From the NCBI RefSeq assembly GCF_901709675.1, contig NC_051101.1, positions 10,746,501 to 10,810,500 of the forward strand: DNA of 64,000 nt, in the 5' to 3' direction. Each line of letters begins with the position of its first letter. The stretch's first letter is position 1. The position numbers were made by a program, and so were the translations under genes. Below the pieces are notes generated by a model, which was not told where the DNA came from, did no database searches, and saw nothing but the letters and a program-made list of their open reading frames with translations. The DNA comes from Syngnathus acus. Lineage: Eukaryota > Chordata > Actinopteri > Syngnathiformes > Syngnathidae. This document shows positions 49,914-61,632 of the stretch, one piece after another.

Positions 49914-52900
49914 ATGGGGAAGAAACACAAGAAACATAAACCGGAGTGGAGAACAGTTGATGGTAATTGAATGCATTTGTGACAGTTTGCCAGTTAACGA
50001 TAGATACTCTGTTATTGTTGTTGCTATTTTTGTGCTAGTAGTGCTTGCTAGTCCTTGCTAGTAATGGCAGCAAATCTAGTTTTTCATTCATGATCGATCA
50101 TTGAAGAGGCTTTTAATATCTATCATTCATTACACAACTGTTTTGTTAATTACACAGCAGTACAATCTATTATATTGACTTATAAATGTTGTTGCGACTT
50201 GCAATTTGTCCCATCAAATGCAGCGAGAAGCTCGTATGATTTTTTTTTACCCAATTATTATATGAAATAGCATAATATTAAGTAAAATCATTCACAAGAC
50301 TATTCCAATTGCCCTATGTCAATTTTCAGCACGAGATAAAACATCTAAAATACATCCACGTGCTCAGCAAATGAAAATGTCTTCTAATTTTTTTTGTTTC
50401 AGACTTTGAAGACAAGGCATTGGAGAAGCCACTGAAGCTCGTGCTGAAAGTAGGAGGCAGCGAAGTGACAGAACTCTCGGGTTCGGGCCATGACTCCAGC
50501 TACTATGACGACAGATCAGATCACGAACGCCACAAAGAGAAAAAGAAGAAGAAGAAGAAAAAATCTGATAAGGACAAATATGTGGACGATGAAGAGAGAA
50601 AACGAAGAAAGGTCAGCCTACATTCCATTGTCAAATTGAAGCATTTCTTGGGTTCATTTACAAATACTGTCTATCATCTGACAGGAGGAAAAGAGAAAGA
50701 AAAGAGAGCGAGAGCAGAATGAATCCGAGGCAGCACCCACCACCGCGGTCAGCACTGGCGTGCCCGTCGAACCTTTCACGATATCCAAAACTATGAGTAT
50801 CAAAATAGAGGTGAGGAACGTCAATTTCAGCCTATAAGTTGACTCAGAATTCATGTTCGAAGTGTGATAATCACACAAATGGTGTCGTCAATCAGCCAGA
50901 AGAGAAGAAAAGGAAGAAGGAGAAGTTTGAGAGTGAGTCTGAGTTTGAGGAATTTCACCCCAGCGTGAAGGTCGATGTCGAGCACCAGGGAGAAAGACCC
51001 GTGCGAGCGTGCCGAACACAACATGGCAAGAACCAAATTAAATTATCGCCATTATTACGATCAAAATATGCCACAAAATTGCTCTCTTTTTTTTTTCCCC
51101 CCCCAATACAGAGAACGAGTCAACTCCCCGGCAGCTGTTACTTGAGCACTTCCTCCGCCAGCTGCAAAGGTGAGGACAAAAAATTGCTGTCAATCAAAAA
51201 ACAATCTGGCTACGACCACCCTAACCATGTCTATGTCTTGTCCTCACAGAAAAGATGCCCATGCTTTCTTTGCCTTTCCAGTAACAGATGCGATTGCTCC
51301 CAATTACTCAATGATCATTAAACACCCGATGGACTTCAGCACCATGAAAGACAAGATCTCAAATAATGAGTACAACACGGTGACAGAATTCAAGGTGAGT
51401 CGAAGCCACTGCTCAAAATTGGGATAAAAAGTAACACATTGGAATGACGTTTTGTCTGTCTTAATGTGTTTTCTCTTTAGGCTGACTTTAAGCTGATGTG
51501 CGACAACGCCATGGTTTACAATCGCCCGGAGACGGTCTACTATAAGGCGGCCAAGAAACTTCTCCATACCGGGTTTAAGATGATGAGCAAGGTAATGAGC
51601 TTCATGGCTCATTTGGTCTTTCTCTAGCAAACTTTTAGTTACCTTAGAGAACATTGTGTTTCAAGTTCAGAGGAGGTCAAATTTCATAGTGGATTTTAGT
51701 TTGCACTAGAATTTCACCTGTTTGATTGCATACGATGCATGAGAATGTAATTTTCACGTTAATTGTGTCCAATTCTTGTCAACAGGATCGCCTGTTGGTT
51801 TTGAAGCGCAGCATGTCTTTCATGCAAGACATGGCAGCCATTTTGGGGGATGAAGAACTCGCGGCCGATTTACCTCCGACGGAGGTCACTCCTATCCCAG
51901 CGGAATCGGCCAGAAAGTCAAAGAAACAACCCGTGAAAGATATGAAGTAAGTAACCTATTTTTTTTATTTTTTTTTTATTTATTTACTTGTCTGCTGAAG
52001 GAACCCAACAATCAAGACATTCACTTCCTGGCTTCCTTCTCTGGTTTCAGCTATCTTTTCGAGCCAGAGGGGAACGCCTGCAGCCTGACTGACAGCACAG
52101 CAGAGGAACACGTCCTCGCTCTGGTGGAACATTCGGCCGATGAAGCCCGAGATCGCATCAACAGATACATGCCAAACTCCAAGGTGCTGTACTTTGCATG
52201 ATCAATATGTTTCCTGTGCCTCAGTGCTATTTACAGTGCTGATACAGCTTGCGCATCGTCTTTATTTTTTAGATCGGGTACTTGCAGAAAGAGTCCGACA
52301 CTTCTCTTGTGTACACTGTCGTCAATCAGCTCGATCCCGAGGCTGAAGGTCTGATACCCCAAATTCTTGTTATGCAGGGTGATTAAAAAAATGAACACAA
52401 TTTCAAACATAAATATATGAGTGTGGTTTATGGTAAAAAATACATAATATATATTTTTTTAAATAAAAATTGGGGGGGAGATATGAAATTGACTAAAATA
52501 ATACTCATTTTTGCAGAAGAGGAGACTCATAAAGTGGACTTGAGTTCACTATCAAATAAGCTCCTTCCTGGATTAACAACGCTGGGCTTCAAAGATGACA
52601 GGAGACACAAAGGTACATATTAAAATGCTTGTTCGTAAATTTCTTTACACCTCAGAAATCCCGCCCTTGTTTTTTTTTTTGCAGTGACTTTCCTGAGTAG
52701 TGCCTACAACATTCAGAGCCTTCAGAAGAACTCGGTCTTTCCAGACCTGCTACCCGAGGAGTCGGACTTGCTGTGCTCGGCGTATGGAGATGAAACGGGG
52801 GTGCAATGTGCTCTGAGGTAGACATGGAGAGTTTTCGCTCTTAGAGAATAGTGACATTTACTGACAGTCACCAATTTAAGATCATGTCCTCTCCCCTCCA

Positions 52901-53713
52901 AGCATACTGGACTTTGTGAAAGGATGTGGAAATGCCACCAAGTGTTGGGTGGATGAAATTCTGGATAAGATGACAGGAAGCGATCACACAAATGCTGCCA
53001 ATCAGATCCGACAGGTACGCCGCTCGCTACATCGTTACACGTAGTTGTACGCCAATTGTGACCCCTCATGCTAATTTCTCAGAAGAGGAACCCGCTGCTG
53101 AAAGCGGACGAAACCAAGACAGGCCTCTGCGACATGCAGGTGGGTTACTTGAGGGCTTCATCGAAGTCCAACTACAGCCATGCTTTGACTCGGGTTGTCG
53201 GTTTTGTGTTTAGATGGTGGATGGTGCTGGTCTTGGAGAAAGCAGTTCAGTGTTGGACTTCATGTCTTTGAAGAACTACCCTGACATGTCCCTTGACATA
53301 TCCATGCTCAACACATTAGGTATATTTATCCAGCTCACATAAATGTAGCGTATTAAGACATAAAACTTCCCTCCTTCGTCTATATACCAGGTAAAGGTGT
53401 GAAGAAGGAGCCAGGAAACGAGGAAAGCCAGCAGAACTTTGATGATGCCGACAAGCTTCTGCAGGAGTTTCAGGAGGCTCAGGTGGACCGAGTCGGCTCC
53501 AGGCCTTCTTCCAACCTGTCGTCCCTCTCCAACGCCTCCGAGAGGGATCAACACCACTTGGGTAATTGAGTCTTGACAATGGCGACGTATTGTCTCGACT
53601 CTCAACTAAACGGTTTTGCTTGATCGACAGGGAGCCCATCACAGTCGGAAATGGTACACGATCCCTACGAGTTCCTCCAGTCGCCAGAGTCAGAGAGTCC
53701 AGCCAATAACTGA
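49914..53713 (+). CDS. brd9: Bromodomain-containing protein 9 (ncBAF/GBAF subunit)
   Basis: Acetyl-lysine reader of the non-canonical BAF chromatin remodelling complex, nuclear. Seventeen exons: 49914-49962, 50403-50611, 50685-50810, 50896-51025, 51112-51169, 51250-51394, 51481-51591, 51786-51946, 52051-52183, 52273-52348, 52517-52612, 52685-52817, 52903-53014, 53083-53139, 53214-53319, 53391-53561, 53631-53713 (1956 nt, 651 residues; human 597). Order: MGKKHKKHKPEW; PLKLVLKVGGSEVTELSG; poly-lysine; RPVRACRTQ; the bromodomain (about 175-285: FFAFPVTDAIAPNYSMIIKH, PMDFSTMKDKI, then the acetyl-lysine-binding Asn in MVYNRPETVYY). The DUF3512 region follows (YLFEPEGNACSLTDSTAEEH, LLPGLTTLGFKDDRR, AYGDETGVQCAL), then SRPSSNLSSLSNASERDQHH and DPYEFLQSPE. 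The intron after 51025 needs a GC-AG splice. The extra length is mostly exon 50685-50810. Confidence 0.97.
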
Positions 53714-53880
53714 CCAAATGATTTCATTCTTCACCGGCATTGACATCGCCCGTCACTGTGACGTTGGATCGGTTCAGTACTGTGGCACGCCTGTGACCTC
53801 TTCTAAAGAATGTGATTTGTACAGATTGTTTAATTTTTATTTGTATGTTGTTTTTTATTTTGTACGAGTGCAACAGTAAA

Positions 53881-53886
53881 AATAAA
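53881..53886 (+). terminator. brd9 poly(A) signal
   Basis: Canonical AATAAA 168 nt after the brd9 stop codon, followed by T/G-rich sequence (ATGTTTGCACATG, GTGTGGTTT). A short 3' UTR is implied. Confidence 0.75.
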
Positions 53887-54034
53887 TGTTTGCACATGTA
53901 TTTATAAATACGTGTGGTTTCATATACTGTTGCATAATCTGTATTATGAATGTGGGAAGCGCTCAATACGCAAAACACAAAGTGAAAATAAGATTAATGT
54001 AAAACACAGTATCATAAAATTCAAAATTAATATC

Positions 54035-54225
54035 TTTCAGACTGTCGATCAAAATTGATCATGACTTTGTTAAATCCGATTGTTTGAGTGGTTTGTGACT
54101 GAAGGTCATGAACGCAACACAAGCAGGTCGTGGGCTTGTGTAAAGTGCGCATGCGCAACAGTTGCCATGGCGCAGCCGAGCGCCGCTGAGCAAACTGTTT
54201 CTTCAAGTTAAAAGTCCAAGCAATA
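54035..54225 (+). repeat. Dispersed repeat, copy 2
   Basis: Direct-orientation relative of 46495-46680, with an identical 38-bp core beginning GTCGATCAAAATTGATCATG at about 54043. The later part is more GC-rich (GCGCATGCGCAACAG, GGCGCAGCCGAGCGCCGC). It lies between the brd9 poly(A) signal and the proposed zdhhc11 first exon, so it may overlap the zdhhc11 promoter. Confidence 0.7.
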
Positions 54226-54299
54226 TCTTCTTTCTTAGGCCCAGACAACAACGTCAGCAGAGTCGCTTTTATCTGTCCTGTTTTCACGTCTTCCATGTT

Positions 54300-54422
54300 G
54301 CCTTAGTTAGCGGCGCCATTAGTGTGACGACACAGTGAAAATGAATCGCTCTCTGGAAATCGCCGTGTGCAATGTTTTGATCCCAAATCGATTCGGAGGC
54401 TGATATGAACCCTGCAACAAAA
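54300..54422 (+). other. Candidate non-coding first exon of zdhhc11
   Basis: A strong donor (CAAAA followed by GTAAGT) ends at 54422, and the first coding exon at 55075 is preceded directly by an acceptor-like TTCTAG, so an upstream leader exon is required or likely. ATGs within this stretch hit stops quickly. The 5' boundary is a guess. Confidence 0.35.
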
Positions 54423-55074
54423 GTAAGTCATTCTCATTTAAGTGCATTTTACGGTATAGATATTTTACCCGCAAGACCTTTCTGTTTCCTAGCGTAAAAT
54501 TAATGTGTATGGCAAACTCGCAACGTGTTTTCTTTATCATTTGACGCTGCAAAAGCGGCGATCAAACAGTCTATTTAGGTCACGGAGTTTGAAAATGCTA
54601 GTTAACAGTCACATACTGAAAAAAGAATAGAACATTTAAAAGAAAAACAAAGGGCCAAGAGCAAAACATGTGATGACTCAAAGAAAGGGATGTAGCTTGT
54701 GTGAGATTTTTTTTTTTAGACTCCATAACCACTAGTGACTTCAAGACTTTTGTTATTTCAGCCTTGATTTCATCTTTTTATTCAAAGCATTTTAACATGA
54801 CAGTAAAAAGACCAAAATAGATTAAAGTTCGCTGTTGTAAGTTTATTTATCTTTTTAGAAAAGCTAGAAATAGTTGTATATAGTGGACTCTTCTAGAATC
54901 CCTGCCAAAAATCTAACATGGCTCAAAAGGGTTTCGTTTTTGTTTGATATTCTGTTGAATTTTTCAGAGTTTGCAAAGCAAATGTTATTTTCAAGGTCCT
55001 GTTCATGACATTTGCTCATCAGTGCAATTTGGACTGCTCGGTCGAATGAATGATTTGCATCTGATGTCTTCTAG

Positions 55075-57586
55075 ATGAACGTCCTCAGTGGGAAACTAAG
55101 GCGAACTGCCCCCATGCACGGCAGCAGTCGAAACGAGCTGGTCTCGGACAAGACCCCGCGGGCGAACGGTTGGACGTGGCCCCCTCAGATCTTCCAAGTC
55201 ATTGCATGGCTATTGTACAACTACCTCGCCGTGGTGGCCTTTGGAATGTTCATCCCTCTCCTACCTCTACCTTGGAACCATGTGCTCTACACCGTATCTT
55301 TAACGCTCCCTCAGATGGCGAGCAAGCTAACAAATTAGCATTCCCAACCAAACAAGGTTTTTCTTGTGTGGGGTTATTTCTATGAGCCTCTGTTACAGAC
55401 ATGAATCTCTACTTGTTTGTGACTCTATGAAAACTAAATGGGATAGAAACAGCGCTGTTTTTGTCTTATCCGAGCACTTTCCCTTAACGCTAGCGGCATC
55501 CAGTTTACAGGTTTGGCCTTCCTTGTGCACTTGCTCAGCCACATTGCCGCCATCAGCATAGATCCAGCAGATGCCAGCGTGAGGGCCAAAAAAACCTACA
55601 CCGGCCCGATGCCGCTTTTTGACCGGACGGTGCAGCTTCATGTCATCCAGGACTTTCACTGTTACCTGTGTGAAGTTAAAGTGTATGTATGCTAGCTAGC
55701 CAAACTACCGTAATTTTCGGACTATAAGTCGCACCGGAGTATAAGTCGCACCAGCCATAAAATGCCCAAAAAAGTGAAAAAAAACATATATATGTATATA
55801 AGTGGCTCCTGAGTATAAGTCGCCCCCCCACCCAAACTATGAATGAAACCGCGACTTATAGTCCGAAAATTCCGGTACATTTTTAAGAAATGTGATGTTG
55901 CATGTTCCATTTCCTCAGCGGGCCCAAAGTGAAACACTGTAGCATTTGCAACAAGTGCGTGTCGGATTTTGATCACCACTGCAAATGGTTGAACAACTGT
56001 GTGGGTGGCAGAAACTACGGGTAAGACCAGCGATACTGTCATTTGGACTCTGATGTTAATTCGTGCAATTATGAGCGCACCCGTGTTGCTTTCAGGTACT
56101 TCTTCGCAGCCGTGATTTCTGCAGCGGTCGGCACGGGCCTGCTGGTCGCTGTCGTCTTGTTTATATTCATCCAACACTATCTTGATCCAAACGCCCTACG
56201 AACCAGCCCTCAATTCCACGGTGAGTCATCGCTCTATTGGATAAAGGACACAAATGGATTGTTTGTTATGATAATTCTTCATTCAAGTGTGTTTGTGTGT
56301 GTCCACCATTCTGCAGGTGTGATGGCAAATGACACCTGGCTGGTGTTTTTACCGTCAGCCCCCATAAAGACTAGTTCAGCCGGTCTCCTCATCGTGGCCT
56401 TTGTTACAGCCATGCTGAGTCTGGCGTGCCTAGTGCTTCTCTGGCACCTTCTCTGTTTCCATTTCTACCTCCGTAAGTCACACAGCTCGTTAAAGCAAAG
56501 GTATTAATAACACATATTAAAATCTATCGTGAAATTGGGGCTCTGGGAAAGTTTTGTTCCGAAAACATGCACGAAAGTAGCATATTAAAAGTATTGCGGG
56601 TAAATGCTAACTTCCTTAGCATTGGCTAAAGTAACTTACTAACGTAAAGTAAAACTAACATGCTAACGACCTTAGCATTAGCTCATGGTGAAAGGTATTT
56701 AAATCAAGAGATTGTCATGAGGTAAACTTTTCATGTAACAGAAGTAAAATTCTCTGCCTATTATGATTTTTGTTTTTTTACTGGGTATCGTTACAGTGTG
56801 TAAAGGACTAAGCACGTACGAGTACATAAAGCTCCAGCGTCAAAAAGAAGCCAAAAGCGCAGACACCGATGTGGGAAATTCACACAACCTACAAATAATA
56901 AACAAAGTTTCACAGGTGACAATTCCTGCTTGCTCCCTCTCAATTACATCTATTGTTGTCTTTTAACGCACATTTCTATGCTAAAGAACTCGATGAGCTC
57001 TACGGATTGCGAGCCAACCCATATTACCCGAGCAAGGTAACAACAACCCGACCGCTCCTGTTGTGCCAGTACAAACTGCCAAGGTTGAATGTTGTGTTTA
57101 TTTCAATAGTCCCTTCAATCCCGATGATAAAGGACCAATTTCCATCAGACTGCCAGAACCCATTTGCACCGAGGTAAGAAAATACACTGCAACTTTTTTG
57201 CAAGCTTTAATTCTTTTGAGACCTTTCTGTAATTAAGGGCTATATAAATAAAATTGACTTATGATCTAGATGGAAAACACCAAGAAACCATCAGAAAAGG
57301 AAAACACCTTCCATCATGACACACAGAATTCTGCAGAGAAAGAGCGTGAGTGTTTTTCATCAATCTTGTGCAGCTGTTTTATTTCTGTCATTTTATCCCA
57401 TATTTCCATTTATGTTATTTCACATGGGAAATGTCCCAAAAAGGAGAAAGCGGTACGAGCACCTCAAGAAGCTGGAAGCCTGACGCCGGCGATGAATTGC
57501 AGAGTGAAAGCGTCAAATCAGTGGAAAGCGTCCCGGAGGTGCAGGATCCCCTCGGAAGCTTGGTGATGACTCCCGATGACACGTAA
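55075..57586 (+). CDS. zdhhc11: DHHC palmitoyltransferase ZDHHC11-like
   Basis: Integral membrane S-acyltransferase that moves palmitate from acyl-CoA to cysteines of substrate proteins. Ten exons: 55075-55293, 55504-55682, 55919-56020, 56096-56220, 56317-56472, 56797-56915, 56987-57036, 57110-57173, 57270-57345, 57444-57586 (1233 nt, 410 residues; human about 412). [19 protein letters not shown] opens TM1; TM2 is [19 protein letters not shown] with IDPAD after it. The cysteine-rich domain runs HCYLCEVKV...[19 protein letters not shown], with the catalytic DHHC at residues 151-154 and [14 protein letters not shown]3 and TM4 follow ([13 protein letters not shown]..., [19 protein letters not shown]). 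[11 protein letters not shown] corresponds to the TTxE-like motif. The C-terminal tail is low in conservation, and its last acceptors are less certain. ZDHHC1 is the close paralogue; position next to brd9 favours zdhhc11. Confidence 0.92.
55706..55877. mobile_element. Palindromic MITE, copy 2, in zdhhc11 intron 2
   Basis: 172 bp, same family as 38536-38707 but inverted: TACCGTAATTTTCGG at the left end and CCGAAAATTCCGGTA at the right, with one change in the right terminus. It occupies most of the 236-bp intron between exons 55504-55682 and 55919-56020, ending 41 bp before the acceptor. Confidence 0.88.
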
Positions 57587-58369
57587 CAGTCAGTCGTGCG
57601 CTGGGATTATATGTCGCGCTCAGGGACACCTCGTTAAAATGAGTTACCATGGAGCCATTGGTGTAAATGAGGACGTCCTCAATATGACACCACCGCTTTC
57701 AAAATAGACTCTCCTCTTTTTTTGTATACTTAACCCCGCTTTGTCTTTTGTTATGTTGAATTACAAGTTTTTCATGTTATTTGGTGGTCCATCTTCAATG
57801 TCGGCGTCTGTGCCATTAATCTCAGTCGAGTGGATGTTTTTGGCATCTGGAGCGCTTTTATTTATTTTCCAAACCAAACCTGTTCCAAGTACAGGGCAGC
57901 CACGCTTAAATCATGTAATTTTATCTGCGGGCCAAAGCAACAACCTTGTATGGTAAAATAGATTCATGTGTAGAGAATAAGGCACGTTCTAGTGGGAGAA
58001 GAGTATTTCATTGTATTAGTCATTTCAGTAAAGAATTAAGAACAATTATTTTCTTATCCTTCTTATTTGCTCGTGCTTGAGCCTATGTGACCAGAATCCT
58101 ACATTTAGGGAATTTCTAGAACTTGCTGCATCCTATTAAATATTTTAAAACATTTTTGTGCGCCAGTGAGAAATGCTATTTCATGTAATATACATAAAAG
58201 TAAAACTCTTTGGCGGACCTCATTTGGGGGCCCTGCATACTGAGTTTTGAGCCCCCAGGTCTAAATCAGCATACGTACATTAATTAGTGCCTGTACATAA
58301 CAAATGTGACACAAAATGCCTGAGAAGAAATGCTTAATTTAGCCCGAAAATGTCTCCTCCTCTTAAACA

Positions 58370-58384
58370 GTGCCCCCTAGTGGA
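58370..58384 (-). promoter_or_regulatory. CTCF-like motif downstream of zdhhc11
   Basis: The minus strand reads TCCACTAGGGGGCAC, matching the CTCF core, in reverse orientation. Confidence 0.48.
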
Positions 58385-59099
58385 CTAAAAACAAAAGTGC
58401 TAACCTTGGCCAAAATAGTGCCTCTGACAGAATACAGTAACTAGTAAAAACAATTGACATCGCCCATAAAATAATATATTAATAGTATAAAAGGTAAATA
58501 AATCACAAACTGTGATCACATTAATATAATTTCAATTTAATAAAATACATGGCTTCATCTAAATTTTGATTGTCAAGCACGGATGAGACTGCTTTCCTTT
58601 GTTTCCTTGAGCGTTTTAATATGTGGAGAATATGCTTCATGGGAACATTGCAAAACCGCAATCGGAATAGACAAAATGAGGCGATGCCAGTCAGGACAGA
58701 TTTTTCCTTTTAAGCTCCTGTGAGGAATTTACCTTTTCTCCCTGTGCTTGTACGTTTGTCCGTAGGCGTAATTGTTTTTTTTTGTTTTTTTTTTTGCCAT
58801 GCACTTGTGTGATTTGTCTTCTACTCAAATCTTTTTGTGAAGTGGTTTACATTATGACAGGGCTACAAGGTTATATAATATCCATCCGAGTTCAGCTATT
58901 AGGCGCACATTGGTTGTGTAACAGCCTTTAAGGAGAATCCGGTTCCTGTGTGCCATCTTTCACAAAGATCTTTAAATAGCAAATTGTCTCTCCACCTTCA
59001 CTAGGATGACAAAAGAAAAAATATCTCTTATAAATGTTTGTGCACGAAGCAGCTAGTTGTGCCTCGCCGAGAAAACAAAACGTGGTTTGGTTGTTGTTA

Positions 59100-59320
59100 T
59101 TGTTAGGCACAGCACCGCGGCCGAGCGCGAGCGACAGGAGCGCGTCGCGGGGTCAGGACAGCCAATCAGCGGACTGCTTTCTCTCCAGCATCATGGGGGG
59201 GGGGGGGGGGGGGGCAAAGCCATCATCGCTCGACTGGAGCGCGGGCAGCCGATAGGAGAGAAGAGACGGACGGAGGCGCTTCTATTAACTATGATTTTGA
59301 ACTAACACTAAGGTGGGGGA
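59100..59320 (+). promoter_or_regulatory. Putative GC-rich promoter and first exon of an unseen gene
   Basis: A CpG-rich block in AT-rich surroundings (CACCGCGGCCGAGCGCGAGC, GGAGCGCGTCGCGG) with a CCAAT box in AGCCAATCAGCG (59159-59170). A possible donor, CTAAG followed by GTGGGG, lies near 59310. This is consistent with the 5' end of a plus-strand gene whose body lies beyond 64 kb. No coding exon was recognised to confirm it. Confidence 0.35.
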
Positions 59321-61213
59321 TTACGTCACCAGGTGATTGCCTTCATTTATTTTTCAATTTCTTTTGCATGTTGAAATATTGTTAAAAGCAGAAGTAGTCT
59401 TGTTTGCGTCTATCAACGCATCCGATCGCAGAAGGTGCGCTTTCTTTGCATTCCTTTGCGTCAGACATGGCTTTTAAAAAAGACGAGATGCAGCTATTCG
59501 AGTTTATTTCGTGCAATTGACTGAACGTTGTACGTGCACATTTGACGCACGCCTATGAGAATTTGACATTTGCGGCTTTATGTAACACTTGTCTCAGGCA
59601 ACAGCTGCAGCCGCAGTCATGTCTGCGTAACATCAACAACACGAGTGTCTTCGCCTGTGTTTATCTTCCAAACGCACCCCTACGAGCGGGCTGATTAGTC
59701 ACCGAGAATGACGGACACTTTGACTGGGCCTATGGCTGCAGTCCTCCATGCCAAGCTAGTTACATAATTATGCACGCAAGACAGGACGCATGGCCCCATT
59801 AATCAGCTTCTTGACGCTTTGGATTGCAAAACAAAGCATGCACATGCATGCATGCATTGAGAGTTAAATATGATAAAGCAGCATAGTGGACTAGTTAGCA
59901 CATCTGCCTCACAGTTCAGCGGTTCCGGGTTTGACTCTTGGCCTTGCATGTTCTAAATGCGCTTTTTGCTGGCAGAGAGAGAAAACAATTCATGCCACAA
60001 ATGAAATATGAATCAAAATACCGTGTTTAAACTTTTGGGAACCCATTGAACATGTTGTAACGATTGCTTGACTTCCTCTTTAAACGTTTGTGGTTTCACT
60101 TCCATAACCGTCCCCAAGCCAACTAGAACATGAATGTGGCCCACCAAGAATTCAAGTTTGCTCTAAATTGTCCGTACATTTAAATATGAACGTCAATAAT
60201 TGCTTCTCTATATGTGCACTGTGATTGGTTGGCAACCAGTAAAGAGGTTACCATACGGGGATAAGCACCAGTTCACCCGTGACCCGAATGAGGACAAGTG
60301 TACTACTGCCAGAGGTGACATTTTCTCCCTATAGGTTGAATCAGACATGCATGGGAGGAACACAGTCATTGGCCCAGTTTTCACCAAGCCTTTTAGCTGA
60401 CATCACAAACTATGAAAATTATTATTCACTGGAATTTTATTCAAGGGTTAAAATCCGGTCAGTATGTGTCATTCTTCACTAAGGGTTCATAAATAGGTCA
60501 CTGTAGTGGAACGTCTAAGGTTGAAGACAGTTGAGCTGTCAGTGGGAAAAAAAAAAAAAAAAAAATCAGGTTGAATCTTTCCTTCTTTGTTGGCATCACA
60601 AAAACAAACTCACAGGTTTCAAGTGTCAGATTTTTTTTTCAATCTCAGTGGTGTTTGATTTTGGAGGCTCCTTGGAAGCAAGCTGGATGAGAATATAGTC
60701 GGCTAAGAATGGCCACTGGGCCTTCCCCCCTTGCTGTCTATGGCGTCACGCTTTTCTTAGCGCGCTCTCGTTCGGGCTCACCGCCGCTGCCAACAATAAC
60801 CGCTGTGGCTGGCTCGAAGCATCTTGTTACTCTGCAGCTCAGCGCACGCCAACGTGTGATTCAGAGTGGTCGAGAGGAGGCGAAGAGTGATGGAGAGTGT
60901 GTGGTGGTGGTGGTGGTGGTTGTGGTGACCACAGGTCTGTGTTGCGCTGTGATGATATCATTGTGTTTTGCAACAGTGAAAATTAACCAAGGAAACATAT
61001 TTTCTAAAAAAAGCTGCTGATATTGAATGACTATTAGATGTTGTTTTCTGCATCATTAAATAGTGCCAAAAATGAAAAATAATACGGATTTCTGTCAGTG
61101 TTTTGGCAGTTCCACACTTCTACTATGCAATACACCTTGGTATTATGGGAAATGCTATGTTTTTAGCATTTAGCTTACGTTTTACCAATACATTTGAACA
61201 GCTTTAAGAAATA

Positions 61214-61543
61214 CAGTGATCCCTCGCTACTTCGCGTTTCGTTTATCGCGGCTTCACTACATCGCAGATTTTTTTTCCAAATTAAAAAAACATTTAAAAG
61301 TCAAAATAAAACTTAAAAATTGAGGAAACGTGTGTCTAACCTTTAGGACAATGTAGTATTGCTCCAAATGTTCGTTTACATTCCTTTAGAAGTCCGTTTT
61401 CGTGTGTTAGCACGATCGCGAATTAGTATCTTTCCGCTAACTTGGCCTGTTTAGTACTTCTTGTTGGTGACCGTACTTCGCGGATTTCACTTATCGCGGG
61501 TGGTTTTTGAAACCAATTATCCACGATAAACGAGGGATTGCTG
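61214..61543 (+). mobile_element. Tigger/pogo-like MITE, copy A
   Basis: 330 bp flanked by TA on both sides. Left end CAGTGATCCCTCGCTACTTC, right end CGAGGGATTGCTG. Both ends contain TTTATCGCGG or its complement. The terminal CAGTG...CCTCG style resembles pogo/Tigger elements; this is an inference from the ends only. No transposase. Confidence 0.72.
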
Positions 61544-61552
61544 TACGTTAAA

Positions 61553-61559
<7 letters not shown>

Positions 61560-61624
<65 letters not shown>
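61560..61624. repeat. AG dinucleotide microsatellite
   Basis: About 32 AG units immediately after MITE copy A and a short poly-A. Confidence 0.95.

Positions 61625-61632
<8 letters not shown>

Larger units (their letters stand above)
57587..61210. other. Region downstream of zdhhc11
   Basis: No supported gene. The first few hundred bases should be zdhhc11 3' UTR; an AATAAA-like run occurs near 58539, but I would not choose a poly(A) site. The region contains a CTCF-like motif (58370-58384), a GC-rich block (59100-59320), G homopolymers (about 59191-59211) and a GGTGGT run near 60903. Confidence 0.55.

Noticed and set aside
55722-56177. Minus-strand open frame over zdhhc11 exons, with a C-terminus shared with a frame at 38.5 kb
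   Set aside because: The shared part is translation of the MITE present in both places; the rest is antisense to real zdhhc11 exons.
60709-61020. 103-codon frame (MATGPSPLAVYG...) as a small gene
   Set aside because: Contains a poly-Val run from a GGTGGT repeat; no family, promoter or splice evidence.
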